DNA of 64,000 nucleotides, from NCBI RefSeq assembly GCF_030818895.1, contig NZ_JAUTBA010000001.1, forward strand, positions 496,001 to 560,000, written 5' to 3'. Shown in pieces: positions 56,720 through 64,000 of this stretch (within the stretch, counting starts at the first letter, position 1; the number at the start of each line of letters is the position of its first letter). The notes beneath the pieces are model-generated. The model saw nothing but the letters and a program-made list of their open reading frames with translations, searched no databases and was not told the origin of the DNA. The stretch is from Sphingobacterium zeae. Its GTDB lineage: Bacteria; Bacteroidota; Bacteroidia; Sphingobacteriales; Sphingobacteriaceae. The position numbers were made by a program, and so were the translations under genes.

Positions 56720-57103
56720 CTATGACCTCCGGTTAACATAATTCAGAAGATAAGCAAATCCTGCCATGCCTATTCCGACAGTGTCAGCAAATAAATCCCA
56801 CCAATCGCCACTGCGATATGTAAAAATGTAAAGCTGAAGTAATTCCGTTAGCCCTGCAAATAAGAATCCGAGTATAGACACAATAAAGAAAGGAACCCAA
56901 CGTGTAGGTTTGCCGCTGAATTGTTGGATCACCCCATTATATAGCAGCGTGCAGAAAACAAAGAACATACCGCAATGGACTAATTTATCCATACCTGGAT
57001 AAGAAGGAACTGCGTCGAAATTGTTGCCCGGGAGTGTGCATAAAACGATAACTATGATGGCCCAAATAAAACACCATTTATAGTCTAGCAAGATTTTAAT
57101 CAT
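56720..57103 (-). CDS. VanZ-like membrane protein
   Basis: A 127-residue protein with four hydrophobic segments. The VanZ signature is seen as DKLVHCGMFFVFCTLL and GLTELLQLYI...GDWWDLFADTVG. VanZ confers teicoplanin resistance in enterococci; relatives are diverse, so no resistance role should be assumed. It lies between comF and the padR operon on the opposite strand. Confidence 0.85.
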   Translation of the reverse strand: MIKILLDYKWCFIWAIIVIVLCTLPGNNFDAVPSYPGMDKLVHCGMFFVFCTLLYNGVIQQFSGKPTRWVPFFIVSILGFLFAGLTELLQLYIFTYRSGDWWDLFADTVGIGMAGFAYLLNYVNRRS

Positions 57104-57212
57104 GGCAATAAATATCCAAAAATTTCCTGATAGAAATTAAATTATTATTTATTTAAAAATTATTTGTCTGTAAGTCAGTCCTTTGCGTATTTTTATTGTT
57201 TTGGATGGTACT

Positions 57213-57240
57213 ATGTATTGCATGGTACCATAAAATACAT
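57213..57240. promoter_or_regulatory. Near-perfect 28-bp palindrome, likely PadR operator
   Basis: ATGTATTGCATGGT at 57213-57226 mirrors ACCATAAAATACAT at 57227-57240, with 24 of 28 bases symmetrical. The outer ATGTATT/AATACAT arms resemble known PadR half-sites (ATGT...ACAT). It ends next to the -7 box of the padR gene and includes the likely -33 TTG. Confidence 0.65.
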
Positions 57241-57241
57241 A

Positions 57242-57249
57242 TATCTTTG
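57242..57249 (+). promoter_or_regulatory. -7 promoter box of the padR-pspC operon
   Basis: TATCTTTG with TTG at 57218-57220 (21-bp spacer). The padR ATG at 57257 lies only seven bases downstream. Confidence 0.55.
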
Positions 57250-57256
57250 TATTGTT

Positions 57257-57625
57257 ATGATAGCTGAAAATACACAAATACAAATGAGGAAAGGGATACT
57301 TGAATATTGTATCCTATCCATAATTTCTCGAGGAGAAATTTATGCCTCCGATATTATCAGCGAACTGAAAAAAGCTCAATTATTAGTAGTAGAAGGTACC
57401 TTATATCCGCTTTTGACCCGTCTAAAAAACAACGGACTGTTAAGCTATATATGGAAAGAGTCAACTTCAGGTCCGCCTAGAAAATATTATGAAATCACAC
57501 AAGAAGGACTGCAAGTCCTTTCTAGATTAGATGTTACCTGGAATGAGTTGGTGTTTGCTGTAAACACTTCATTGGTGGGTAGAAACAATGATTCTAAACC
57601 GGTTAAAGATAATAACGATGAATAA
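57257..57625 (+). CDS. PadR-family transcriptional regulator
   Basis: A 122-residue winged-helix protein of the PadR group: the N-terminal domain RKGILEYCILSIISRGE and the wing KNNGLLSYIWKESTSGPPRKYYEIT are typical. PadR proteins repress nearby genes and release DNA upon binding small molecules or stress cues. ATG 57257 lies directly after a promoter box and palindrome, suggesting autoregulation. The downstream PspC gene overlaps it by 8 bp. Confidence 0.93.
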   Translation: MIAENTQIQMRKGILEYCILSIISRGEIYASDIISELKKAQLLVVEGTLYPLLTRLKNNGLLSYIWKESTSGPPRKYYEITQEGLQVLSRLDVTWNELVFAVNTSLVGRNNDSKPVKDNNDE

Positions 57626-59288
57626 GACAATAATTATCAACATAAATAGTATCGTCTTTCATATCGAAGAGGATGCCTATGAGGTGCTTCGCTCCTACAT
57701 GATTGATATAAAGAAGCACTTTGGACAATCAGAAGATAGTCGCGAAATTTTAGAAGATATCGAGAATCGTATTGCTGAAATGTTTACTGAGAAGATTCAG
57801 GCAGGTAGTAAGGAAGTGCTTAATATGGATGACGTAAATGCAGTGATCGAGCAAATGGGAAGCGTTAGCGATTTTGAATCCGAAGATCAGGATGGTTATT
57901 CGTCTTTCCAGCAACAGTCGAATGCAGATGAGTTTAAAGTAGGGAAAAAATTGATGCGCGACCCTGATGACAAGGTTTTTAGTGGAGTATGTAGCGGACT
58001 TGGGCACTTTTTTGGCATTGAGGCTAAATGGGTACGTTTACTTTTTGCTTTATTTGTTGTGATCGGTGGATCAGGCGTATTGGTCTATGTCATACTATGG
58101 ATTGTAATGCCTTTGGCTATCACGCGTGCAGATAAAATGGAGATGCGTGGTGAGGCCCCCAATATTCATAATTTTAAACGTTCGTTCGACGAAGAAATGA
58201 GTGGAGTACGTGACTCATTTTCAAGGGGTATGGATCGTACAGGCGATAGTGTTGCTAAATTATTGCAGATTATAGTAAAAGTCATTGGTGTATTCTTTGT
58301 TATAATCGTTGGATTGACCCTCATTGGTTTGATCATTGGACTTATTTTCTTTGCATTAGCTATTCTAAACGTCATTCCAGACGTTATGGATAATTCTGGA
58401 CCTTTTTATTTAATGGATCCGAGCGATGTACCTTTTGCGTTGATAGCAGGTTTCTTGGCCATTTTTATCCCGTTTGCTGGATTGTTCTATTTACTCCTCC
58501 GTGTTCTTTTCGATAAAAAGCCAATGAGCAATTATTTGACTACAACATTATTTTTGGTGTGGTTGGCTTCGATAGGTGCTATTATTTACTATTCTACATC
58601 CGTAGCGAAAGAATTCAAAGAGTCAAGTACAATTGTTGAAGAGAAGCCGCTGCAAAAGCAAGCTGTTTATTACTTAAATGAAAATGATATTCGGGTGATC
58701 CGCTTAAAGAACGGTGTAAAAAGCGGTCTGGGCATAAAAAGTGAAAACCTATCTACCTATTTAAGACGTAATATTCGCATCCGCATCGAACGTATCGACT
58801 CCTTACAGGAACCTTACGTGCGTTATGAATATTCGGCTAAAGGAAACTCCTATAAAGTTGCAACGGATAGAGCAAGTAACATTCATTATACGTTGAGGCA
58901 AGATAGTACATCTCTAGTATTTGACAATGCTTTTCAATTAAATGAAGGCGAACTCTATCGGGATCAAGAAGTCAATATAACCTTGTTTCTTCCAGTCGGA
59001 ACCAAACTGATCATTAACGATAAACTGGAAGATAAATTAAGAGATATTTCATTTTATGAATGCCGTGACCGGTACAGTGAGGATTTAAGTGACGTAAAGG
59101 ATGTCGAATTTATGGTCACTTCACTCGGGTTGAAATGTGCCCTGTCACCGAAAAAATCTAATGACAACGACGAAGTAGATGCGGAAGACAGTGAAGTAGC
59201 CGCAAACGATACGTCTATCGTCATCCGTCGTGATACCATTATCAAAGTGAAAAAAGATGGTGTCACGGTAGAAACAAAAAAGAAATAA
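57618..59288 (+). CDS. PspC-domain membrane protein
   Basis: A 556-residue protein. The N-terminal 100 residues are acidic and soluble; a PspC domain (about 112-180) reads VFSGVCSGLGHFFGIEAKWVRLLF and ends in a membrane helix. Three further hydrophobic regions lie at about 215-330, followed by a soluble C-terminal domain. PspC proteins take part in phage-shock or membrane-stress response in other bacteria. It overlaps padR by 8 bp, so PadR is likely its direct regulator. A hairpin follows. Confidence 0.9.
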   Translation: MNKTIIININSIVFHIEEDAYEVLRSYMIDIKKHFGQSEDSREILEDIENRIAEMFTEKIQAGSKEVLNMDDVNAVIEQMGSVSDFESEDQDGYSSFQQQSNADEFKVGKKLMRDPDDKVFSGVCSGLGHFFGIEAKWVRLLFALFVVIGGSGVLVYVILWIVMPLAITRADKMEMRGEAPNIHNFKRSFDEEMSGVRDSFSRGMDRTGDSVAKLLQIIVKVIGVFFVIIVGLTLIGLIIGLIFFALAILNVIPDVMDNSGPFYLMDPSDVPFALIAGFLAIFIPFAGLFYLLLRVLFDKKPMSNYLTTTLFLVWLASIGAIIYYSTSVAKEFKESSTIVEEKPLQKQAVYYLNENDIRVIRLKNGVKSGLGIKSENLSTYLRRNIRIRIERIDSLQEPYVRYEYSAKGNSYKVATDRASNIHYTLRQDSTSLVFDNAFQLNEGELYRDQEVNITLFLPVGTKLIINDKLEDKLRDISFYECRDRYSEDLSDVKDVEFMVTSLGLKCALSPKKSNDNDEVDAEDSEVAANDTSIVIRRDTIIKVKKDGVTVETKKK

Positions 59289-59296
59289 TCGATACT

Positions 59297-59324
59297 TTGT
59301 CTTCTGCCTGCGGGCGGAAGACAA
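59297..59324 (+). terminator. 12-bp hairpin after the PspC gene
   Basis: TTGTCTTCTGCC (59297-59308), loop TGCG, GGCGGAAGACAA (59313-59324), with one T-G pair. No strong T tract follows, so termination efficiency is uncertain. Confidence 0.5.
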
Positions 59325-59421
59325 GGTAGCTTTAGCCAATCGAAAGTCAGTACTCAACCGCGTGTGATAAGCCTATTAAATACCATCAACATATTTGCTT
59401 TTGCACCTATTATATAAACGA

Positions 59422-61830
59422 ATGAAAAGATATTTTTACCTCTTACTCTTAAATTTATTGATTGCTTCCTTCGCCTGTGCGCAAGTTAAAGTCACAGGTA
59501 AAGTACAGCTGGAGAACAACGCGCCTTTGGCTTCTGCAACGGTTTACCTCATGAGCGCCAAGATGGACGTTATGTTGAAAACAGGCGTTACAGATGAAAA
59601 TGGAAAATACGAGTTTTCAGATATAAAACCTGGACGTTATTATGTCCACATCAAGATGGTCGGGTATATAAGCAATAAAAGTAATGTTTTTGATATTGGT
59701 AAGTCAGATTACAACGCGCCCATAATTCTGTTGAACACCGATACACGAAAACTGCAAGAAGTTGCAGTTGAAGGTAAGCGGCCGATGGTTGAAAGCAAGC
59801 CCGGTAAATTGGTGCTAAATGTGGAAAATTCTCCCTTAGCAGCAGGGAATAATGCCCTAGATATTGTACAACGAGCTCCGGGAGTAAGCTTGGATAACAA
59901 CAATAATTTACAGTTGATGGGGCAATCTGGTGTCTCCGTTACTATTGATGGACGGCAGACCTATATGTCGGGTGAACAGTTGGTAAATTTCCTGAAGAGT
60001 ACAGATGGCAATCAGATTAAGTCAGTCGAAGTCATAACCACTCGCGCAGCTAAAGATGATGCTGAGGGGGCAGTGGGAACTATAAATATCGTTTTAAAAA
60101 AAAATCGGATGGAAGGGTTTAACGGAACCTTTAATATGACGGCAGGGAGGGGAGAAAAATTCAGAGGAAATAGCGCTTTGTCGTTAAACTATAAAAAGAA
60201 CAATACAACCCTATTCGGATCGTATGCCTATTCCGATGAAAAAAGCTACCGGAAGCTTCTGCTCGACCGTATCATACAGAATGAAGGAGTAAAGACCTAT
60301 TTCAATCAACGATCACTATTGCATGAAAAGGAACGAAACCATTCTTATCGTTTTGGGATAGAGCAAAAAACATCAGCTAGAAACACAGTCACAGTACAGT
60401 TTAATGGATCAAATAATATCGAATACAATGATAACGATAGTAAGACCAATGTGGGAAAGTCTTTTACAACATTGGATTCCCTTTTGATTTCGACGTCTGC
60501 ATTCAAAGAATTATTTGATCGTTACTCTGCTAATTTGAACAACGAGTTTCGAATTGATTCTAATGGACGAAAACTTACTTTTGATCTGGATTGGAGTAAA
60601 TTCAATAGCAGTAAACGTGTCAGTTACAATAATCAATATTTTGATGGTCAGATGGACGCAATTACGCCTGAGGAGATCCAACGAAGTAGAATGCCCATCG
60701 GAATCGATATTTATGTCGCCAAACTGGATTATGAACAACCGTTATCTAATGTCTCCAAGCTTGAAATGGGAGCTAAATATTCCAATGTTACGTCAGATAA
60801 CGATTTAACGTTTGAAGACTTTTTGAATAATTCTTGGATTAGCAATGAAAAGCGTACAAATCATTTTGTGTATAAAGAGCAGATTGCCGCGGCATACATA
60901 GACTATAACAATACGATTGGAAAATGGGGAATGAAGGTGGGAGCGAGAGGGGAATATACGTTTTCCGATGGAAATTCATTAACATTAAATAAGCAGGTGA
61001 AACGGAATTACTTTAAGCTTTTTCCGAATGCAAACCTGACGTATACCTTCCATGCAAGTCATATTCTTGCCTTGGGTTATGCAAGAAAAATCATCCGTCC
61101 AAATTACCGTCAGCTCAATCCTTTTGATTATTTCATTGATAAACTAACCTTTGAACGCGGTAATCCTTATTTGAATCCACAATTCTCCAATGAATTCACC
61201 CTAAATTACACGCTAATGCAACGGTATAATATCACATTGGGCGTTAATAATGTGCGGGATGCGATTGTAGAGAGCATGGGACAAGATTCAGTACTGAAGC
61301 AAACTTGGGTCATACGTGAAAATTTGGGTAAGAATTTAACGGCTTATCTGAATCTGAACATTCCAGTGACGGTGTCTAAAGTTTGGAGCATGAATAACAA
61401 TATGACAGGCATCTATTTTAATTTTGATGGTATGGTGGGCGGTCGCCCATTAAAAAGAAAATCTTTACTTTTGCAAGCTACATCCATGCACAATCTTAAG
61501 CTGGCAAAAAGTCTGTCGGCGAATGTCAACTTAAGGTATTTCTCTCCTTTCAAATATAATGTGTACGACATGGAGAGCCGCTGGGATATGGAAGTTGGAG
61601 CAACAAAGACATTTAAAGATCAACGAAGTTCTTTAAAGCTCGCCGTGACCGATGTGTTTAATACAGGCAATCAAAATCTGAAAACTAATTTTGGAGTTTT
61701 TGACTCCAGTATTAGGCAATACCAAGACCGGCGTGTGCTGCGACTGACCTATTCCTATAAATTTGGAAATTTAAAAAATAACTACCGTAAGAAAGATACG
61801 AGTAACGAAGAGAAAGAAAGGGCGCAATAG
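59422..61830 (+). CDS. Outer-membrane beta-barrel protein, TonB-receptor-like
   Basis: An 802-residue protein with a signal peptide (cleaved near FACAQ), a carboxypeptidase-regulatory-like domain (about 22-105), a plug-like segment (NALDIVQRAPGVSLDNNNNL to GTINIVLKKN) and a long beta-barrel with the C-terminal LRLTYSYKFGNL. It belongs to the outer-membrane beta-barrel/TonB-receptor-like family of Bacteroidota; the substrate is unknown. ATG 59422 is preferred to the upstream TTG-type start. A terminator follows. Confidence 0.85.
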   Translation: MKRYFYLLLLNLLIASFACAQVKVTGKVQLENNAPLASATVYLMSAKMDVMLKTGVTDENGKYEFSDIKPGRYYVHIKMVGYISNKSNVFDIGKSDYNAPIILLNTDTRKLQEVAVEGKRPMVESKPGKLVLNVENSPLAAGNNALDIVQRAPGVSLDNNNNLQLMGQSGVSVTIDGRQTYMSGEQLVNFLKSTDGNQIKSVEVITTRAAKDDAEGAVGTINIVLKKNRMEGFNGTFNMTAGRGEKFRGNSALSLNYKKNNTTLFGSYAYSDEKSYRKLLLDRIIQNEGVKTYFNQRSLLHEKERNHSYRFGIEQKTSARNTVTVQFNGSNNIEYNDNDSKTNVGKSFTTLDSLLISTSAFKELFDRYSANLNNEFRIDSNGRKLTFDLDWSKFNSSKRVSYNNQYFDGQMDAITPEEIQRSRMPIGIDIYVAKLDYEQPLSNVSKLEMGAKYSNVTSDNDLTFEDFLNNSWISNEKRTNHFVYKEQIAAAYIDYNNTIGKWGMKVGARGEYTFSDGNSLTLNKQVKRNYFKLFPNANLTYTFHASHILALGYARKIIRPNYRQLNPFDYFIDKLTFERGNPYLNPQFSNEFTLNYTLMQRYNITLGVNNVRDAIVESMGQDSVLKQTWVIRENLGKNLTAYLNLNIPVTVSKVWSMNNNMTGIYFNFDGMVGGRPLKRKSLLLQATSMHNLKLAKSLSANVNLRYFSPFKYNVYDMESRWDMEVGATKTFKDQRSSLKLAVTDVFNTGNQNLKTNFGVFDSSIRQYQDRRVLRLTYSYKFGNLKNNYRKKDTSNEEKERAQ

Positions 61831-61851
61831 GACAACAATGTCTTATTATCC

Positions 61852-61884
61852 AACCGTAAGAATATCATTTCTTACGGTTTTTTT
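61852..61884 (+). terminator. Intrinsic terminator after the outer-membrane protein gene
   Basis: AACCGTAAGAA (61852-61862) pairs with TTCTTACGGTT (61869-61879), then T residues. It may also act on the convergent lacI-type transcript. Confidence 0.85.
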
Positions 61885-61913
61885 GTTTGATGTAAGTTCA
61901 GCGCCCCATTGAT

Positions 61914-62924
61914 TTAATCGTTGTTGATCAATTCTGTAGGTAATACGCGTGTTTCAAACTCAGCGATTGGATATTTGGTTTCTATCAACTTAATCAGTAA
62001 TTCTGTCGCCATTTTCCCCATTTCGAAAGCAGGCTGCCTAATTGCTGTTACTTTGGAAGAAAATAAGTCGACAACATTTGAATTTGTAAATCCAGCAATA
62101 GCGAGATCTTGTTGTATTGCTAAAGGCCTTTGTTTTATTACATGAAGATATCCTGTGGTTAATTTGTCTCCCGAAATGAAAATAGCATCAAAACCAATGC
62201 GGATAAGTTCCTCCACAGCTTTCTCAATTTCCGCTGCGTGTAGTCCGCCATGTTGACAATACTTGACCAAATTTGGATCAAAATCGATATGATTCGCCAT
62301 GAGCGCCTTTTTATAGCCAATTAATCGATCCTTCGTTATAGACAATGATTTGGAGTTTGTCAGATGTGCAATTTTTTTCTTTCCGAGTTTTATAAGGTGC
62401 TGCGTCGCGTCATAGGCACCTTGCTGATTATTTACAACGACTTTGTAGGTGTCAAACTGCTGCGGCACGCGATCAAAAAAGACAATTGGAAATCCCCGCT
62501 CCTTCAGCTGCTGCAAGTAGGATATATCTTCGGTTTCCGACGATAATGCAATCAATAATCCGTCGATGGATCTGGAAGTTAAATATTCAACATTTAGTCG
62601 TTCGCGTACAGACGATTCATGCGTTTGTGATATTATTATTTGAAAGTTCTTGTCATAAGCAACAGATTCTACACCGTTGATGACCTGTGAGAAAAAATTA
62701 TTGGCTATTTCGCTTACAATAACACCGATTGAATGACTACGACGCTCTTTCAAACTTCTAGCGATAGGGTTGGCACGATAGTTTATCTTTTCGGCATATT
62801 CCAATACAATCTTTTTTGTTTCGGGGCTTATTTCATAACTATCTCTTAGAGCTCTCGAGATCGTGGAAGTGGATAAATTAAGCGCTTTAGCAATATCTTT
62901 AATTGTATAGTTTTCGAATCTCAT
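61914..62924 (-). CDS. LacI-family transcriptional regulator
   Basis: A 336-residue regulator with an N-terminal helix-turn-helix (YTIKDIAKALNLSTSTISRAL, residues about 5-25) and a periplasmic-binding-like sensor domain (SIGVIVSEIANNFFS; SRSIDGLLIAL). It is divergent from a SusC-type receptor, so it probably controls a sugar-uptake locus that runs off the window. ATG 62924 is chosen because the HTH-conserved part begins there; an upstream in-frame Met (62933) adds three residues. Confidence 0.93.
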   Translation of the reverse strand: MRFENYTIKDIAKALNLSTSTISRALRDSYEISPETKKIVLEYAEKINYRANPIARSLKERRSHSIGVIVSEIANNFFSQVINGVESVAYDKNFQIIISQTHESSVRERLNVEYLTSRSIDGLLIALSSETEDISYLQQLKERGFPIVFFDRVPQQFDTYKVVVNNQQGAYDATQHLIKLGKKKIAHLTNSKSLSITKDRLIGYKKALMANHIDFDPNLVKYCQHGGLHAAEIEKAVEELIRIGFDAIFISGDKLTTGYLHVIKQRPLAIQQDLAIAGFTNSNVVDLFSSKVTAIRQPAFEMGKMATELLIKLIETKYPIAEFETRVLPTELINND

Positions 62925-62985
62925 AATCGGCAAAATAAACTATAATATTAATCAATAAAAATTACAAAACCTAATTTATCAGGAT

Positions 62986-63013
62986 ATGCAAACGTTGCCG
63001 GCAACGTTTGCAT
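62986..63013. promoter_or_regulatory. Perfect 28-bp palindrome, likely LacI-family operator
   Basis: ATGCAAACGTTGCC (62986-62999) is exactly mirrored by GGCAACGTTTGCAT (63000-63013). Each half also resembles a LacI-type site (GCAAACGTTTGC). It lies between the divergent regulator (start 62924) and susC (start 63143). Confidence 0.75.
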
Positions 63014-63142
63014 AACTTTTTAATGATACTTGCATGAACAAGTGAAATATACTTTGTAAACTTGACTGTATGATAACCAATTAAATTTTGATGCAGTTCC
63101 TGCAACAGCAATTTAATCATTAAAATTTTAAACCCTAAAAAT

Positions 63143-64000
63143 ATGAGTAAAGCCTTAGTAATCTCTACTGCTATCTGTGCTTCGTTATTCACATTAAATG
63201 TACACGCTCAAACCCGAAAAGTCCAAGGAACAGTCGTTGGTACAGGTCAAAAAGCATTGGTGGGTGTGAGTGTGACCGTGTCTGGGACAAAAGTTGTTGC
63301 TGTGACCGACCAACGAGGGAAGTTCAGTATCGAGATACCTGGTAACAATCACGAACTTCAATTTAGCTATGTCGGATTCCAGACTAAAAAAGTTTCAATT
63401 CCTACGAATCAGAAAATGCTAAATATTGTTCTAGAAGAACAGTCTAATGCGCTCGAGGAAGTAACCGTTAATATCGGATATGGAACCGTTAAGAAAAAAG
63501 ATCTGACAGGGGCTGTAACCTCCGTAGGTGCAGAAACTATCTCCAAAGCTCCGGTATCTTCTGCTCTTGAAGCGATTGCAGGGAGAATGGCGGGTATACA
63601 AATTTCTTCAACAGAAGGCTCCCCTGATGCCGAGATGAAGGTTCGTGTGCGTGGCGGTGGCTCCGTTACGGGAGATAACGCCCCTTTGTATATCGTGGAT
63701 GGATTTCCAATGTCTTCGATATCAGATATCGCACCTGCTGATATTGAATCGATTGATGTATTAAAAGATGCATCTTCTGCAGCTATATATGGCTCCCGGG
63801 GTGCAAATGGGGTTGTCATCGTAACCACTAAAAGTGCCAAATCTGGGAAAACGTCAATTAGTTATAGTGCGTTTGGAGGAATTCGAAATTTGGCAAAAAA
63901 GCTTGATGTATTGTCTCCATACGATTATGTAACATGGCAATACGAACAGGCCTTATTGGAAAATAACCTGGATACCTATGTCAAATACTTCGGTAACTTT
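63143..64000 (+). CDS. SusC/RagA-type TonB-linked outer-membrane protein, 5' part only
   Basis: The first 286 codons of a large receptor, open to the window edge. Features: signal peptide (cleaved near LNVHA), carboxypeptidase-regulatory-like domain (about 26-100), EEVTVNIGYGTVKKKDLTGAV (the SusC-type TonB-box region) and the plug domain with LYIVDGFPM and LKDASSAAIYGSRGANGVVI. With the LacI-type regulator and palindromic operator it marks the start of a sugar-acquisition locus. A SusD partner would be expected beyond the window. Confidence 0.95.
   Translation, partial: MSKALVISTAICASLFTLNVHAQTRKVQGTVVGTGQKALVGVSVTVSGTKVVAVTDQRGKFSIEIPGNNHELQFSYVGFQTKKVSIPTNQKMLNIVLEEQSNALEEVTVNIGYGTVKKKDLTGAVTSVGAETISKAPVSSALEAIAGRMAGIQISSTEGSPDAEMKVRVRGGGSVTGDNAPLYIVDGFPMSSISDIAPADIESIDVLKDASSAAIYGSRGANGVVIVTTKSAKSGKTSISYSAFGGIRNLAKKLDVLSPYDYVTWQYEQALLENNLDTYVKYFGNF

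Overview
The window looks like chromosomal DNA of a Bacteroidota, most likely the family Sphingobacteriaceae (Sphingobacterium-like). The inference rests on SusC/RagA-type and other TonB-dependent outer-membrane proteins, Bacteroidota-type promoter boxes (TAnnTTTG), few Shine-Dalgarno sequences, a full Ton system with two ExbD proteins, and a complex I operon with a short NuoG. No rRNA, CRISPR array or prophage was seen. Both ends cut through genes: the 3' part of a YfhO-type membrane protein on the left and the 5' part of a SusC-type receptor on the right.

Layout. 1-7.5 kb: YfhO-like protein, RNase HII, an outer-membrane beta-barrel protein, an M16 peptidase and FabD, ending in a tandem-repeat/palindrome element. 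7.5-15 kb: an RDD protein facing a six-gene operon (SpoIIM-like, membrane protein, DUF4129, DUF4350, MoxR ATPase, DUF58), then a signal-peptide-bearing Dabb protein. 15-18 kb: metK with a SAM-II-like riboswitch in its leader, a diacylglycerol-kinase-type lipid kinase and a SUI1/YciH-type factor. 18-24.6 kb: the Ton system (exbB, two exbD, tonB), a small membrane protein, a PstS-like lipoprotein and a TPR protein. 24.6-37.5 kb: the 14-gene nuoA-N complex I operon. 37.7-43.8 kb: a DUF5686-type protein, an enoyl-CoA hydratase and two ankyrin-repeat proteins.

44-45.6 kb: a complete ISL3-like (ISAon1-type) insertion sequence with terminal inverted repeats and a 12-bp flanking duplication, then tRNA-Glu. 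45.7-54.7 kb: phosphopantetheinyl transferase, dCTP deaminase, an MBL-fold hydrolase, a glycosyltransferase, an MprF-like lysyl-phosphatidylglycerol synthase paired with a VirJ/AcvB-like serine hydrolase, a luciferase-like monooxygenase and MiaE. 54.7-64 kb: RlmN, a ComF-type phosphoribosyltransferase, VanZ, a PadR-PspC operon with a palindromic operator, an outer-membrane beta-barrel protein, and a LacI-family regulator divergent from susC with a perfect 28-bp palindrome between them.

The most notable items are the SAM-II-like leader of metK with an extra internal hairpin, the PadR and LacI-type operators, the MprF/VirJ pair, three genes whose -7 boxes abut the start codon (probable leaderless mRNAs), and two genes each broken by one apparently extra C. 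I did not find a clearly new defence or mobile system. The paired ankyrin proteins and the MprF/VirJ pair are the least explained protein-coding loci.
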